From the NCBI GenBank assembly GCA_021307325.1, contig CP089931.1, positions 830,979 to 894,978 of the forward strand: a DNA stretch of 64,000 nt, given 5' to 3'. The stretch comes from Peptoniphilus sp. GNH. GTDB taxonomy: Bacteria > Bacillota > Clostridia > Tissierellales > Peptoniphilaceae. Under the pieces are notes generated by a model. That model ran no database searches and had not been told where the DNA came from. It saw only the letters and a program-made list of their open reading frames with translations. Shown one piece after another: positions 55,456 through 64,000 of the stretch. Position numbers and translations under genes: made by a program. Position 1 is the stretch's first letter. The number at the start of each line of letters is the position of its first letter.

Positions 55456-55490
55456 AAACAGTCCCTTTATCTAAAAAAAATGGACTGTTT
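55456..55490 (-). terminator. Terminator of the RsbW-like gene
   Basis: AAACAGTCC pairs with GGACTGTTT around an A-rich 17-base loop. The stop codon is in the stem. A T-run follows on the reverse strand. Confidence 0.75.
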
Positions 55491-55866
55491 ACAAGATTTT
55501 TAAAACTGTAATCTGGTTGCCCTCTATTAATAATTTATCAGTTAAGGCCTCCACAATCAAGAGTCCTCTGCCATTACATCGCAATTCTCTTGGATCTTTG
55601 CAATTTCTATTGACGCCCTCTCCCTCATCGCTTACCTTAATAAAAATACTCTTGCCATCAAAGCAAATTGAGAGCTTGACATACTTGTCTAGGCACTCGC
55701 CATTGCCATGGATAATCCCATTTACGAGCAGCTCATTTAAAATCACCTTAAAATCAAAAAGAGTCGCATCATCCTTTATGTAAGGCCTTATGCTTTCAAT
55801 AGCCCTTTGTACAAATCCCTTTATGTATGCTATATTGCTATTTAGACTTTCGCAAAAACAAATCAT
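55489..55866 (-). CDS. RsbW/SpoIIAB-like GHKL ATP-binding protein
   Basis: 125 residues of the HATPase_c_2 (anti-sigma factor/serine kinase) type. N-box ELLVNGIIHGN (about 46-56), G1 DEGEGVNRN, G2 GRGLLIVEALTD. These regulate a sigma factor or a PP2C partner by phosphorylation, but no anti-anti-sigma or sigma gene is adjacent. No strong ribosome binding site precedes the ATG at 55866; the start is less certain than the domain. Confidence 0.8.
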   Translation of the reverse strand: MICFCESLNSNIAYIKGFVQRAIESIRPYIKDDATLFDFKVILNELLVNGIIHGNGECLDKYVKLSICFDGKSIFIKVSDEGEGVNRNCKDPRELRCNGRGLLIVEALTDKLLIEGNQITVLKIL

Positions 55867-56068
55867 ATAATAAACCCCGTTATTCCATATCTCTATAATG
55901 AATCAATACCCAATAAATTAAAATAAATAACACCTAGACCACTAAAATTCAATATTATAAGAGTTTTTAACATATAAAATTAATATAGATTCAAAGTTGA
56001 TGTTTCTCTCTTTACTTTTCGGGTATAATCAATTAAGATGAAACAAATATAGAAAGGGGAAATTTATA

Positions 56069-56230
56069 ATGAAGAAATATGAATGTCAAGTATGTGGATA
56101 CATCTATGATCCTGCCGTAGGAGATGAAGACGGCGGAATCGATGCAGGTACAGCATTTGAAAACCTTCCTGCAGATTGGGTTTGCCCACTTTGCGGAGCT
56201 TCAAAAGAAGATTTTGAACCAGCAGAATAA
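56069..56230 (+). CDS. Rubredoxin
   Basis: 53 residues with the [Fe(SCys)4] motif CQVCGY (C6, C9) and CPLCGA (C39, C42), plus the usual [12 protein letters not shown] and W37. Small electron carrier, often for rubrerythrin or superoxide reductase in anaerobes. AAGGGG lies before the ATG at 56069. It is monocistronic. Confidence 0.95.
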   Translation: MKKYECQVCGYIYDPAVGDEDGGIDAGTAFENLPADWVCPLCGASKEDFEPAE

Positions 56231-56291
56231 TCTATCAAAAGCTATCAAATCGGGGATTTTATAAAATTCCTCGATAGATTTTGACAAAAAC

Positions 56292-56327
56292 AAAAAGCTA
56301 TGAGTTTTACTGCTCATAGCTTTTTTT
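56292..56327 (+). terminator. Terminator downstream of rubredoxin
   Basis: AAAAAGCTATGAG pairs perfectly with CTCATAGCTTTTT over TTTTACTG, then a T-run. A weaker imperfect hairpin lies about 50 bases before it. Confidence 0.88.
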
Positions 56328-56380
56328 AATCTTCACAGCTTTAACTTTTAGTCAATTTATACACTCTTATAGGTTACTCT

Positions 56381-57226
56381 TTAAAACTTGTGCTTTAAAT
56401 ATTTTTCATTGGCCCTTAATAATTTTTCATAATACTCATTATAGCTCTTGCTAAAGGCTCTAATAAGAGGGATGGCATTCTCATAATACTTATTTTCTTC
56501 CATGAAGGCCTTAAGCTTATCCTTAATCTTTTTCATCTCGCTATTTTTATATGCATCACTATTTTGGTAGGACTCATATCTTGCTAGTATTTCTTTATTT
56601 TCTTCAAGCCATTTATCCGCATTTTCAATTGCCCTATTTTTGCTTTCGACCAAATTATTTAAGGCCTTCATATCAAAACTAAGACTCACCTTTTCAATAT
56701 AATCCTTCTCATCTTTGCTCAAATTAAATTCAGGAAGATTATCCAAAAATCTTATATATTCTTCGAATGCCATTTTATTTTTACTATCTAAAATCTCACT
56801 TAAAAAAGGTCTATAAGATGCAAATATAAGCTGGCCCAAATACCCGGGCCAAACTCTTACCAATTTTTCATACAGAGTTTCTTGCGCCTCAATCTCAGCA
56901 ATATCTTTTTTGACAACTTCTTCTTTTTCTCCATTCAATATAAGGCTTAGCACATTTTTTCTCTTTTCATCAATATAAAGCTCATTCTCTTTTTGTCTTA
57001 TAACTGTGGACAAGCTCTTATAATCTGATAGGCATTTTTCTATTTCAGCTATACTCATGCCCAAGGTCCTAAAGGTTGATATTTTTATTAGTAATTCTAG
57101 ATCGTCTTTATTGTAGTTTCTATAACCATTTTCAAGCTTTTTAGGATGTATAAGCCCCTTTTCTTCATAATATTCTATTGCCTTTCTGCTTAAACCCGTC
57201 TTTTCTTGAATTTCATTTCTTAGCAT
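56381..57226 (-). CDS. MerR-family transcriptional regulator with long effector region
   Basis: 281 residues. N-terminal winged HTH (LRNEIQEKTGLSRKAIEYYEEKGLIHPKKLENGYRNYNKDDLELLIKISTFRTLGMSIAEIEKCL). A helical linker and a largely alpha-helical, Glu/Lys-rich C-terminal domain (about 120-281) follow; no GyrI-like effector fold is evident, so the ligand is unknown. The ATG at 57226 follows AAGGTGG. A MerR-type promoter (19-base spacer) lies upstream. Confidence 0.88.
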   Translation of the reverse strand: MLRNEIQEKTGLSRKAIEYYEEKGLIHPKKLENGYRNYNKDDLELLIKISTFRTLGMSIAEIEKCLSDYKSLSTVIRQKENELYIDEKRKNVLSLILNGEKEEVVKKDIAEIEAQETLYEKLVRVWPGYLGQLIFASYRPFLSEILDSKNKMAFEEYIRFLDNLPEFNLSKDEKDYIEKVSLSFDMKALNNLVESKNRAIENADKWLEENKEILARYESYQNSDAYKNSEMKKIKDKLKAFMEENKYYENAIPLIRAFSKSYNEYYEKLLRANEKYLKHKF

Positions 57227-57246
57227 ATTTCCACCTTCTTTATTAG

Positions 57247-57277
57247 AATATACAAAAGTCCCCAAGGTTCAGGTCAA
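57247..57277 (-). promoter_or_regulatory. MerR-type promoter with 19-base spacer
   Basis: Reverse strand: TTGACC (57272-57277), 19 bases (TGAACCTTGGGGACTTTTG), TATATT (57247-57252). A 19-base spacer is the hallmark of promoters twisted open by MerR proteins. Confidence 0.75.
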
Positions 57278-57498
57278 GTAGATATTTAAAAATTAGCACT
57301 TTTTATAATTTTAATATTATTATGTTTGTTTTACCCTGCGAATAACTCTTTGTTATTTTTTATAACTTTCTGCAAAATCATATTATTAGAGTTTTAAGGT
57401 CCTTAAATTTCTTCTTAATAGTAAACTATGAAGATAATTTTTTAATAATGATTAATAATAGGATAATTTGAATAATTATCAATATAATTTTTATCATA

Positions 57499-57527
57499 TT
57501 TACAAATGAAGGATAAAATGTTATTAT
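57499..57527 (+). promoter_or_regulatory. Promoter of the antisense RNA
   Basis: TTTACA (57499-57504), 17-base spacer, TATTAT (57522-57527), with start point near 57534. Confidence 0.7.
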
Positions 57528-57532
57528 AAAGC

Positions 57533-57559
57533 TAGTAACAAGCTAATTGCTCGTCACTA
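57533..57559 (-). terminator. Terminator hairpin at the end of the peptide mRNA
   Basis: Reverse strand TAGTGACGAGC pairs with GCTTGTTACTA (11 bp, two G-U) over AATTA, then an AT-rich tail. The stop codon of the hydrophobic frame lies in the loop. Confidence 0.6.
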
Positions 57560-57660
57560 ACTTTATAATTTGTACTATCAAATCAATTATTTTTATAATT
57601 AATTCGATAATCGCAGTAATCAAGACTAACTTTGCAATGGCGTAGTCTTGATTTTTTTAT
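57534..57660 (+). ncRNA. Candidate antisense RNA opposing the small peptide frame
   Basis: About 125 nt from the promoter at 57499-57527 to a perfect 11-bp hairpin (AATCAAGACTA/TAGTCTTGATT, 57619-57654) followed by seven T. It is complementary to almost the entire small-peptide frame on the other strand, which is the layout of a type I toxin-antitoxin antisense RNA. Confidence 0.55.
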
Positions 57661-57667
57661 TCTTCAT
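57543..57667 (-). CDS. Candidate 41-residue amphipathic peptide requiring a -1 frameshift
   Basis: ATG at 57667 lies five bases after a perfect AGGAGGTG (57673-57680), so it should be well translated. In that frame it stops after 13 residues at 57626. One base back, the frame is open to TAG at 57543 and encodes a strongly amphipathic helix: LVLITAIIELIIKIID then LIVQIIKLVTSN, with E, K, D, Q and K at 3-4-residue steps. The switch point is an A7 run (57653-57659) directly followed by an 11-bp hairpin. The -1 product or slippage on A7 would give MKNKKNQDY... of 41 residues. It could also be a disrupted gene or a sequencing error. Confidence 0.45.
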
Positions 57668-57680
57668 TTTTTCACCTCCT

Positions 57681-58191
57681 TTTTTTAATTTGTAATCACA
57701 CTTTTAGTGATTTATACATATTTTTTACATTTTTTTATCTTCGCTTGTATTGGTGTCTATACTACTATAAATAACAGGGTCTTAAAAAATATGGACATTA
57801 ATAGCATATTTGACAAAAGATTTAAAAATTTGAAATTTCAAAGTTTTTCAATGTAAGTGTTGGTTATCTGCTCGCAGAAGCCGATTTTTAAAAAATCAAT
57901 TTATAATTTTCACAAAATGAAAAAAGTGGTTAAATCATACATGATCTACAAAGAATTTTTGAGAATGTAAAAGAGCAAAAGTATCACGTATGTTCATCAA
58001 GAAAATTTTTGTATTATTTGATTTACCTAAAATTCACTTCTTACATTTTTGACGGATATAGAACAAGTAACGTTGAAATTAAGCCGTCCTGCGTTAAATA
58101 ATATTCTTGAAGTCAAATAAGACCAGTTAAGATGTGAATATTTTCCGATCTTTATTTATTAATTTATTTTAAATTTTAATAAACATGGCTT
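57681..58191. other. Non-coding region beyond the small-peptide locus
   Basis: About 510 AT-rich bases between the small-peptide locus and the malY-type gene. They hold the leader of the peptide mRNA, with a TCAC/GTGA hairpin near 57694-57712. No long frame, known RNA, or recognisable insertion-sequence remnant is seen in the remainder. Confidence 0.5.
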
Positions 58192-59403
58192 CTACTCTGT
58201 AAAGACATAGGTCTTCATCCTCTTAAAGGCTTCTTTTACCATTGCAAGTGGCAGGGCTAGATTAATTCTTATGTGACTTTTACCATGAAAACTTCTACCA
58301 TCTTGCCAAGCTATTCCAACATCCCAGCCAGCCTTTATTATTTCATCCATGCTTTTGTGCTTTTCGCGGCAATATTTGTCACAATCAATAAACAGCATAT
58401 AGGTGCCTTGAGGTTTTGAATAAGTTACTCCTTTGAAGTTGTCGTCTATAAACTTGCAGGCATAGTCCACGTTGTTTTTTATGGTCTTTTTCATCTCTTC
58501 TACCCACTCACGACCGCTTTCATTATAGGCTCCGATTAGGGCGTACATAGACAAAAGATTGATTTGGTTGTAGTTGGAAAGAGATGACTCTTTTTCTATT
58601 CTCTGTCTTATATAATCGTTATAGATCACATGATATGATCCTACAAGACCTGCCAGATTAAAAGTTTTTGATGGTGCATATAAGGCGACAGTTCTTTGTT
58701 TTGAATCTTCTGAAACTGATTGACTTGTAATGTGTTCATTTGGACCGATTATTATATCAGACCAAATTTCATCAGAAACTACATATACATCATGCTTTTT
58801 ATAAATTTCCATAGCCCTTTCTATCTCTTCTCTTTCCCAGACTCTTCCAGTGGGATTGTGGGGACTGCAAAATATGGCCGCATGGATTTTATGATTTTCC
58901 AGTTTCTTTTCCATATCTTCGAAATCCATTCTGTAAATATTATTTTCATCAAGCACAAGTGGAGAATGAATGATTTCATAGCCGTTGTTCTCCAAGGCTC
59001 TAGTAAATCCCACATAGGTTGGGCTATGAACTAAGACCTTATCTCCTCTAGAACAAAAGACATTCATAGCAGAAATAAGTCCTCCAAGTACTCCATTTTC
59101 ATATCCTATATGTTTAGCTTCAAGGCCTTCAACCTTCTTATACTTCTCATGCCATTTTATAATTGCATCAAAATATTCCTTGCGTGGAGCAAAGTATCCA
59201 TATATTGGATGGTCTACCCTCTTTTTTATACTATCTACAACCCCTTGTGCTGTTTTGAAATTCATATCTGCAATCCACATTGGTATGACATCAAATCCAG
59301 GTTTTGGCTCTTGTGGTGCTGGTTTTATATCCTTGCCTATGCCATCTATGGCAATAGCATCCAAACCCCTTCTATCTATAATAGATTCAAAATCAAATTT
59401 CAT
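58192..59403 (-). CDS. MalY/PatB-type cystathionine beta-lyase (class I/II aminotransferase)
   Basis: 403 residues. Schiff-base K246 (YAPSKTFNLAGLVGS), N183 (SPHNPTGR), D211/E212 (VSDEIW), and the early FDVIPMWIADMNF and YGYFAPRKEYFDAI of the PatB group. It probably cleaves cystathionine or cysteine to a thiol, ammonia and pyruvate. A GGATAAA site precedes the ATG. It is monocistronic. Confidence 0.9.
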   Translation of the reverse strand: MKFDFESIIDRRGLDAIAIDGIGKDIKPAPQEPKPGFDVIPMWIADMNFKTAQGVVDSIKKRVDHPIYGYFAPRKEYFDAIIKWHEKYKKVEGLEAKHIGYENGVLGGLISAMNVFCSRGDKVLVHSPTYVGFTRALENNGYEIIHSPLVLDENNIYRMDFEDMEKKLENHKIHAAIFCSPHNPTGRVWEREEIERAMEIYKKHDVYVVSDEIWSDIIIGPNEHITSQSVSEDSKQRTVALYAPSKTFNLAGLVGSYHVIYNDYIRQRIEKESSLSNYNQINLLSMYALIGAYNESGREWVEEMKKTIKNNVDYACKFIDDNFKGVTYSKPQGTYMLFIDCDKYCREKHKSMDEIIKAGWDVGIAWQDGRSFHGKSHIRINLALPLAMVKEAFKRMKTYVFTE

Positions 59404-59492
59404 TTTATCCTCCTATATGATTTAATCTTATTATATAAGACAGTCTATCCAATTTTTCTTTTAAAATCAATTTTAGAAATGGCTTAAATATT

Positions 59493-59522
59493 AAAAGGAC
59501 CGCCAAAAGGCAGTCCTTTTTT
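59493..59522 (-). terminator. Terminator at the end of the V-ATPase operon
   Basis: AAAAGGACCGCC pairs with GGCAGTCCTTTT over AAAA. On the reverse strand it follows the subunit D stop. Confidence 0.85.
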
Positions 59523-60208
59523 TAGACCATAAGATCTTCAGCTTTCGCTTCTCTTTTTGGTTCTTTGGTCTTTTCTTTTGAAATTATATCTTTTACCTTC
59601 ATAAGCCTTGTAATGGTGGCTCTATCATTTTCATCAAGTTTTTGGCGTATATATTTTATAGTTTCTTCCAAATCGGGTATCGTCTTGTACTCTAGAGCAT
59701 TTACCCTTCTTCTGGTCTTTTCTATTTCATCTGCCATCAACTGAGATGCTTTTTCCATCTGAGCTAGCTTTAATAAATCCTCTGTAACTTCTTGCAACTT
59801 AGAAATTGCATCATCAAGATCTGAGGTTGTATTAGCATAACCATAAGGAAAGATGGAGCCCGATTCTGAAATTTTTTCTGTATGGAATTTCATTTCAGGA
59901 ATCATAACACTCATGACATTTTTTACATCTATATCCAGCAAAGTCTTTTGAGTAGGAAGTGCAACCGCCTCTTCCATCACCTCTGGACTCATAATAGCTG
60001 CTGCCAGAAAGAAATCGTGAAAAGATTCTGTAAGAGCCGCTTCGACCCTCTCTCTTAAAATTTTGTTTTCCTTTATAGATTCAATAAATCTCCTCATGAG
60101 TTCATCTTGCTTATCCTTTAAAAGTTTATGACCTCTTGTAGAGGTGGCAAGCCTAGAGCGCAAGGCATGAAGATTCATCCTAGTTGGCGTCACATTGAGC
60201 CTTGCCAT
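59522..60208 (-). CDS. ntpD: V-type ATP synthase subunit D
   Basis: 228 residues, long antiparallel coiled-coil rotor shaft. MARLNVTPTRMNLHALRSRLATSTRGHKLLKDKQDEL is the family N-terminus, and TRRRVNALEYKTIPDLEETIKYIRQKLDENDR the C-terminal helix. It starts 3 bases after subunit B. Symbols follow the Enterococcus hirae names. Confidence 0.93.
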   Translation of the reverse strand: MARLNVTPTRMNLHALRSRLATSTRGHKLLKDKQDELMRRFIESIKENKILRERVEAALTESFHDFFLAAAIMSPEVMEEAVALPTQKTLLDIDVKNVMSVMIPEMKFHTEKISESGSIFPYGYANTTSDLDDAISKLQEVTEDLLKLAQMEKASQLMADEIEKTRRRVNALEYKTIPDLEETIKYIRQKLDENDRATITRLMKVKDIISKEKTKEPKREAKAEDLMV

Positions 60209-60210
60209 TT

Positions 60211-61614
60211 TTAATCAGCTCCTTGCTCTTCTTCTTTTTCAGTTTTTGATGGTAAATATTTTTCTATATACTTATCCTTGATTCTCTTTAGCTCTGTCTT
60301 CGGTAAGATGCTAAGAAGTTCCCAACCCAAATTCAAGGTATCTTCAATTGACCTATTAGTGTAGTATCCTTGGTCTACATATTTTGCTTCAAATTCATCT
60401 GAGAATTTTGCAAAAGCCTTGTCGGCATCTGAAAGAGCACTTTCTCCAAGGATTACTGAAAGCTCTTTGGCCTCCTTACCAGCCGTATAACCTGCATATA
60501 TTTGGTTCATGGTATCAGCATGGTCTTCTCTTGTCTTGCCTTCGCCAATCCCCTTATCCTTTAATCTAGATAGGGATGGGATTGCATTTATAGGTGGCTG
60601 AATCCCTTGCTTATAGAGTTCACGAGAAAGTATAATTTGTCCTTCTGTAATGTATCCTGTCAAGTCAGGAATTGGGTGAGTGATATCATCTTCTGGCATT
60701 GTCAAAATAGGTATTTGAGTAATAGAACCTCCCCTTCCCTTCACACGACCAGCTCTTTCATATATGCCTGCCAAGTCTGTGTAAAGATATCCTGGATAAC
60801 CACGACGACCAGGCACTTCTTTACGAGCCGCTGACACTTCCCTAAGGGCCTCGGCGTAGTTTGTCATGTCTGTCAAAATTACTAGAACATGCATACCTAA
60901 ATCAAAAGCCAAATATTCGGCACAAGTTAGTGCCATCTTTGGAGTTGCTAGTCTTTCAATAGCTGGGTCATCAGCCAAGTTCATAAATAGCACTGCCCTA
61001 TCTATGGCTCCTGTCTTTGTAAAGTCGTCAATAAAGAATTGAGCTTCTTCGAAAGTGATACCCATAGCTGCAAATACTACTGCAAATTTGTCTCCCTTTC
61101 CCAAAACTCTGGCTTGTCTTGCAATTTGCGCAGCTACTTCATTGTGAGGTAGACCAGATCCAGAAAATATAGGAAGTTTTTGTCCTCTTACTAGAGTGTT
61201 TAGTCCATCTATTGTCGATATTCCTGTTTGAATAAATTCTGAAGGATAGTCTCTGGATACAGGGTTTATAGGTGTTCCGTTTATATCTAGTTTCTTTTCA
61301 GGCATGATTCTAGGACCATCATCAATCGGATTTCCAAGACCGTCAAAAACTCTGCCGATCATATCGCCCGATACTCCAAGTTCCAAGGGTCTACCTAAGA
61401 ATCTCACACTTGTTTGTTTGAGGTTGATACCAGCTGAGCCTTCAAAAATTTGAACCATGGCCTTGGAGCCTTCAATTTCTATTACACGGCCTCTTCTCTT
61501 TTCACCGTTTTGAAGTTGTATATCTACGAGTTCTTCATAGGTTACCCCTTCGACACCTTCTACTATCATTAGAGGTCCTACAACTTCTGTGACGGATTTA
61601 TATTCCTTTAACAT
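60211..61614 (-). CDS. ntpB: V-type ATP synthase subunit B
   Basis: 467 residues, non-catalytic stator-side subunit of the V1 head. No functional P-loop is expected; the equivalent is [32 protein letters not shown] and [23 protein letters not shown] are family blocks. Two bases separate it from subunit A upstream. Confidence 0.95.
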   Translation of the reverse strand: MLKEYKSVTEVVGPLMIVEGVEGVTYEELVDIQLQNGEKRRGRVIEIEGSKAMVQIFEGSAGINLKQTSVRFLGRPLELGVSGDMIGRVFDGLGNPIDDGPRIMPEKKLDINGTPINPVSRDYPSEFIQTGISTIDGLNTLVRGQKLPIFSGSGLPHNEVAAQIARQARVLGKGDKFAVVFAAMGITFEEAQFFIDDFTKTGAIDRAVLFMNLADDPAIERLATPKMALTCAEYLAFDLGMHVLVILTDMTNYAEALREVSAARKEVPGRRGYPGYLYTDLAGIYERAGRVKGRGGSITQIPILTMPEDDITHPIPDLTGYITEGQIILSRELYKQGIQPPINAIPSLSRLKDKGIGEGKTREDHADTMNQIYAGYTAGKEAKELSVILGESALSDADKAFAKFSDEFEAKYVDQGYYTNRSIEDTLNLGWELLSILPKTELKRIKDKYIEKYLPSKTEKEEEQGAD

Positions 61615-61615
61615 T

Positions 61616-63382
61616 TTATAGTCCCTCCTTTATTTCTAAATTTTCAAAACTACTTACAAGCTCTTCGTAATTTTTATCAAGTTCTTGCAAATTATCTTCA
61701 GCCACATTCTTTGCTCTTGCAATTTTTTCTCTAATTGGGTGTTTTTCCAATTCGCTTATATAAATGCCCCTCTTTAAGGCCTTTAGTCCTTCTTCATAAA
61801 AAGCCAAGATTAGCTTTAACATCTTATATTGCTTTTCAAGTGAACAATAAGTATCTATGTCGTGGAAGGCATTTTGTTGTAGAAAGTCTTCACGAATTGA
61901 CTTTGTAACTTCAAGTTTTAATTGATCTTGTTCTGATAGAGAATCTCTACCTACAAGTCGTACAATTTCTTGAAGAGATGACTCTTCTTGCAGTAAAGAC
62001 ATGGCTTTTATTCTATTTTTAGAAAAATCCTTTTCTATATGTTCATCTAAGAATTGGTCCATCTTAGTTTGATATAGTGAATAAGAATCTAGCCAGTTTA
62101 TAGCCGGGAAATGCCTTTGATATGAAAGGTCATAGTCGAGTTTCCAGAAAATCTTTACAATTCTAAGAGTTGATTGAGAAACTGGCTCTGAAATATCTCC
62201 TCCTGGAGGAGATACAGCTCCTATAACAGAAAGAGCTCCCTCTCTATCTTCTGATCCTAAACAACTAACCCTACCTGCTCTTTCATAAAAGTCTGCTACA
62301 CGGCTGGCAAGATAAGCAGGGTAACCTTCATCACCAGGCATTTCTTCCAAACGTCCAGACATTTCTCTTAGTGCCTCTGCCCATCTCGAAGTAGAGTCTG
62401 CCATCATAGCAACTGAATAGCCCATATCTCTGTAATATTCAGAGATTGTAATTCCTGTATATATTGATGCTTCACGAGCAGCTACTGGCATATTTGAAGT
62501 GTTGGCTATAAGAACAGTCCTTTTCATTATTGATTGACCTGTGTTTGCATCTATAAGCTCTGGAAATTCCATCAATACATCAGTCATTTCATTTCCACGT
62601 TCGCCACAGCCTACATAAACTACTATTTGTGCATCAGCCCACTTGGCTAGCTGATGTTGTACAACTGTTTTTCCTGATCCAAAAGGTCCTGGTATAGCAG
62701 CTGTACCTCCCTTAGTTATCGGGAAAAATGTATCTATTACTCTTTGACCTGTTACAAGAGGAGTATTAGGATCTATCTTTTTCTTATAGGGTCTACCTCT
62801 TCTTACTGGCCACTTTTGAACCATTGTCAGCTCTTTCTTTTCGCCATTTTCTGTTTCCAATACACATACAACATCATCTACTATGAAGTTGCCTTCCTTT
62901 ATTTCTACAACCTTACCTTCAATTCCATAAGGAACCATGATTTTGTGGTTGATTACTTCAGTCTCTTGGACACTACCTATAACATCTCCAGGGCCTAACT
63001 TATCTCCTATCTTAGCTAGAGGTTTAAAATCCCATCTCTTTTCTCTAGAAAGGGGCTTTACTGATGCTCCTCTAGTTAAGAAATCTCCTGTTTTATTTTT
63101 AAGTCCTTCAAGCGGTCTTTGGATACCATCAAACATTTGTTCCAAAAGACCGGGTCCAAGTTCAACTGAAAGAGGAAAACCTGTTGTTACAACTTCATCT
63201 CCTGGGCCTATACCTGTAGTTTCTTCATAAACTTGGATAGATGCCCTGTCCCCTCTCATCTCAATGATTTCGCCTATAAGCTTATCCTTTGAAACTTCCA
63301 CAACGTCATAGACATTGGCATTTTCCATGCCTTCTGCCACAACCAGGGGTCCGGATACTTCTATAATTTTTCCAGATTTCAA
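61616..63382 (-). CDS. ntpA: V-type ATP synthase subunit A (catalytic)
   Basis: 588 residues. Walker A GPFGSGKT near 235, the non-homologous V-type insert before it, SDPAxx-like region and [19 protein letters not shown]. It hydrolyses or makes ATP with subunit B. The A subunit with a roughly 90-residue bulge marks a V/A-type rather than F-type complex. Fourteen bases from subunit F. Confidence 0.96.
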   Translation of the reverse strand: MKSGKIIEVSGPLVVAEGMENANVYDVVEVSKDKLIGEIIEMRGDRASIQVYEETTGIGPGDEVVTTGFPLSVELGPGLLEQMFDGIQRPLEGLKNKTGDFLTRGASVKPLSREKRWDFKPLAKIGDKLGPGDVIGSVQETEVINHKIMVPYGIEGKVVEIKEGNFIVDDVVCVLETENGEKKELTMVQKWPVRRGRPYKKKIDPNTPLVTGQRVIDTFFPITKGGTAAIPGPFGSGKTVVQHQLAKWADAQIVVYVGCGERGNEMTDVLMEFPELIDANTGQSIMKRTVLIANTSNMPVAAREASIYTGITISEYYRDMGYSVAMMADSTSRWAEALREMSGRLEEMPGDEGYPAYLASRVADFYERAGRVSCLGSEDREGALSVIGAVSPPGGDISEPVSQSTLRIVKIFWKLDYDLSYQRHFPAINWLDSYSLYQTKMDQFLDEHIEKDFSKNRIKAMSLLQEESSLQEIVRLVGRDSLSEQDQLKLEVTKSIREDFLQQNAFHDIDTYCSLEKQYKMLKLILAFYEEGLKALKRGIYISELEKHPIREKIARAKNVAEDNLQELDKNYEELVSSFENLEIKEGL

Positions 63383-63396
63383 GTTATTCTCTCCTT

Positions 63397-63705
63397 TTAT
63401 AATATATTGGCTCCAACCGCCTTTTCTACGTTCTTATTTATCCTATCCATGCCAATTCCCAAGCTTCCCTTGTTGGAAGGGATCAAAATCACAGCTGGAA
63501 TTACCATAGAGTCATATCTCTTAATAGTGTCGGGAATCAAAGCTGCCAGTTCTTCTGTAAGAAATATCAAACCATACTTTTCTCTCGCAAGGGAATCCAC
63601 AGCGATTCTGGCATCTGTTGCATTATAGGCTGTCTTGACATCTAGTCCCAAAGCCTTAAAGGCAAGTACAGAGTCCTTGTCTCCAACTACTGCAATTTTA
63701 TACAT
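63397..63705 (-). CDS. ntpF: V-type ATP synthase subunit F
   Basis: 102 residues of the central-stalk F subunit: [23 protein letters not shown], then [18 protein letters not shown] and [15 protein letters not shown]. The ATG at 63705 lies within the 3' end of subunit C (8-base overlap). No strong ribosome site is visible, so coupling to the upstream gene is likely. Confidence 0.92.
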   Translation of the reverse strand: MYKIAVVGDKDSVLAFKALGLDVKTAYNATDARIAVDSLAREKYGLIFLTEELAALIPDTIKRYDSMVIPAVILIPSNKGSLGIGMDRINKNVEKAVGANIL

Positions 63706-64000
63706 AAGAATCACGCAACCTTTGTCTTATTTTTTCAGAATCCAGTCCACTCAATTTGGACATTAGTATTATTCTAATATTTTTTATTTCGTTTTCTTTT
63801 GCCATTACATAGGCAAAAATCACCTCAGGCCCATAAGTTACCTTCTTGGCCTCTTTTAGCATATTGACAAAATAATTATCCATACTTTGTTCAAATAGAG
63901 ATAGGCTCTTGCTATCTTCATAGGACGAAAGTCCAGCCTTCACAGCCCCATAAATTTCAGCTTGTTTGAATAAGGCTGAGTCCTTGTCAAGCTTTTCAAT
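63698..64000 (-). CDS. ntpC: V-type ATP synthase subunit C, 5' end cut off
   Basis: The last 100 codons read without a stop from the window edge. [60 protein letters not shown] is typical of the C-terminal half of the AC39-type (V-ATPase C/d) subunit. The full gene has about 320-330 residues. The rest of the operon (I, K, E) presumably lies beyond the window. Confidence 0.9.
   Translation of the reverse strand: MEKLDKDSALFKQAEIYGAVKAGLSSYEDSKSLSLFEQSMDNYFVNMLKEAKKVTYGPEVIFAYVMAKENEIKNIRIILMSKLSGLDSEKIRQRLRDSYV

Noticed and set aside
57701-58191. Remnant of an insertion sequence
   Set aside because: No inverted ends or transposase-like stretch longer than a few codons can be recognised.

Overview
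The window is low-GC DNA from an anaerobic Firmicute, most likely of the Tissierellia/Clostridia type (Peptoniphilaceae-like). The evidence is AT-rich intergenic DNA, strong AGGAGG ribosome binding sites, a V-type ATPase operon, a ferredoxin-linked 2-oxoacid oxidoreductase, rubredoxin, a selenium-use cluster and an SLH-anchored subtilisin. No ribosomal RNA gene, CRISPR array, intact insertion sequence or prophage is visible. Placement below class level is inference.

Layout. 1-8.4 kb: a cut-off peptide-binding lipoprotein, a three-gene Gtr-like lipid-linked glycosylation set (GT39-like transferase, GtrA flippase, GT2 synthase), then small metabolic genes (flavin split-barrel protein, thiamine-binding protein, methyltransferase, double cupin) and an M18 aminopeptidase. 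8.5-14.5 kb: tRNA-Ala(GGC) and a 1,863-residue surface subtilisin. 14.8-18.5 kb: a dnaJ-like/clpB heat-shock operon behind a near-perfect sigma-A promoter and a CtsR operator. 18.5-26.9 kb: aminotransferase, thioesterase, a two-component system, YihY, ComFC, RecD2, and an orphan ImmA/ImmR-type peptidase-repressor pair.

26.95-28.05 kb is a long AT-rich gap. It holds a repressor-type promoter, a probable unannotated small RNA with its own promoter and UUCG terminator, and tandem repeats ahead of the zinc locus. 28-36 kb is a metal region: a ZinT lipoprotein, two ZnuA-like lipoproteins with an extra internal domain, ZnuC, ZnuB, then a Zn/Cd P-type ATPase with a separate HMA protein and a divergent ArsR repressor. 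36-40.8 kb is selenium metabolism (MnmH, SelD, YedF, DUF3343, cysteine desulfurase) followed by a ZIP transporter. 41-42.8 kb is a vWA/macro-domain pair.

43-52.9 kb looks like one catabolic regulon. A P-loop ATPase and a four-subunit 2-oxoacid:ferredoxin oxidoreductase (gamma subunit fused to a ferritin-like domain) are divergent from one LysR gene. A CoA-transferase/HMG-CoA-lyase/DASS-transporter operon is divergent from a paralogous LysR gene. The two LysR genes share an upstream motif. 52.9-59.4 kb has a YgjP-type peptidase, TypA, an RsbW-like kinase, rubredoxin, a MerR regulator and a MalY-type lyase. Between the last two lies a compact convergent RNA locus that may encode a small amphipathic peptide through a -1 frameshift. 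59.5-64 kb is the D-B-A-F-C end of the V-ATPase operon, cut by the window edge.

The most novel items are the frameshifted peptide/antisense locus near 57.6 kb, the small RNA near 27.3 kb, the oxidoreductase-ferritin fusion, and the domain inserted at the His-loop position of both ZnuA proteins.
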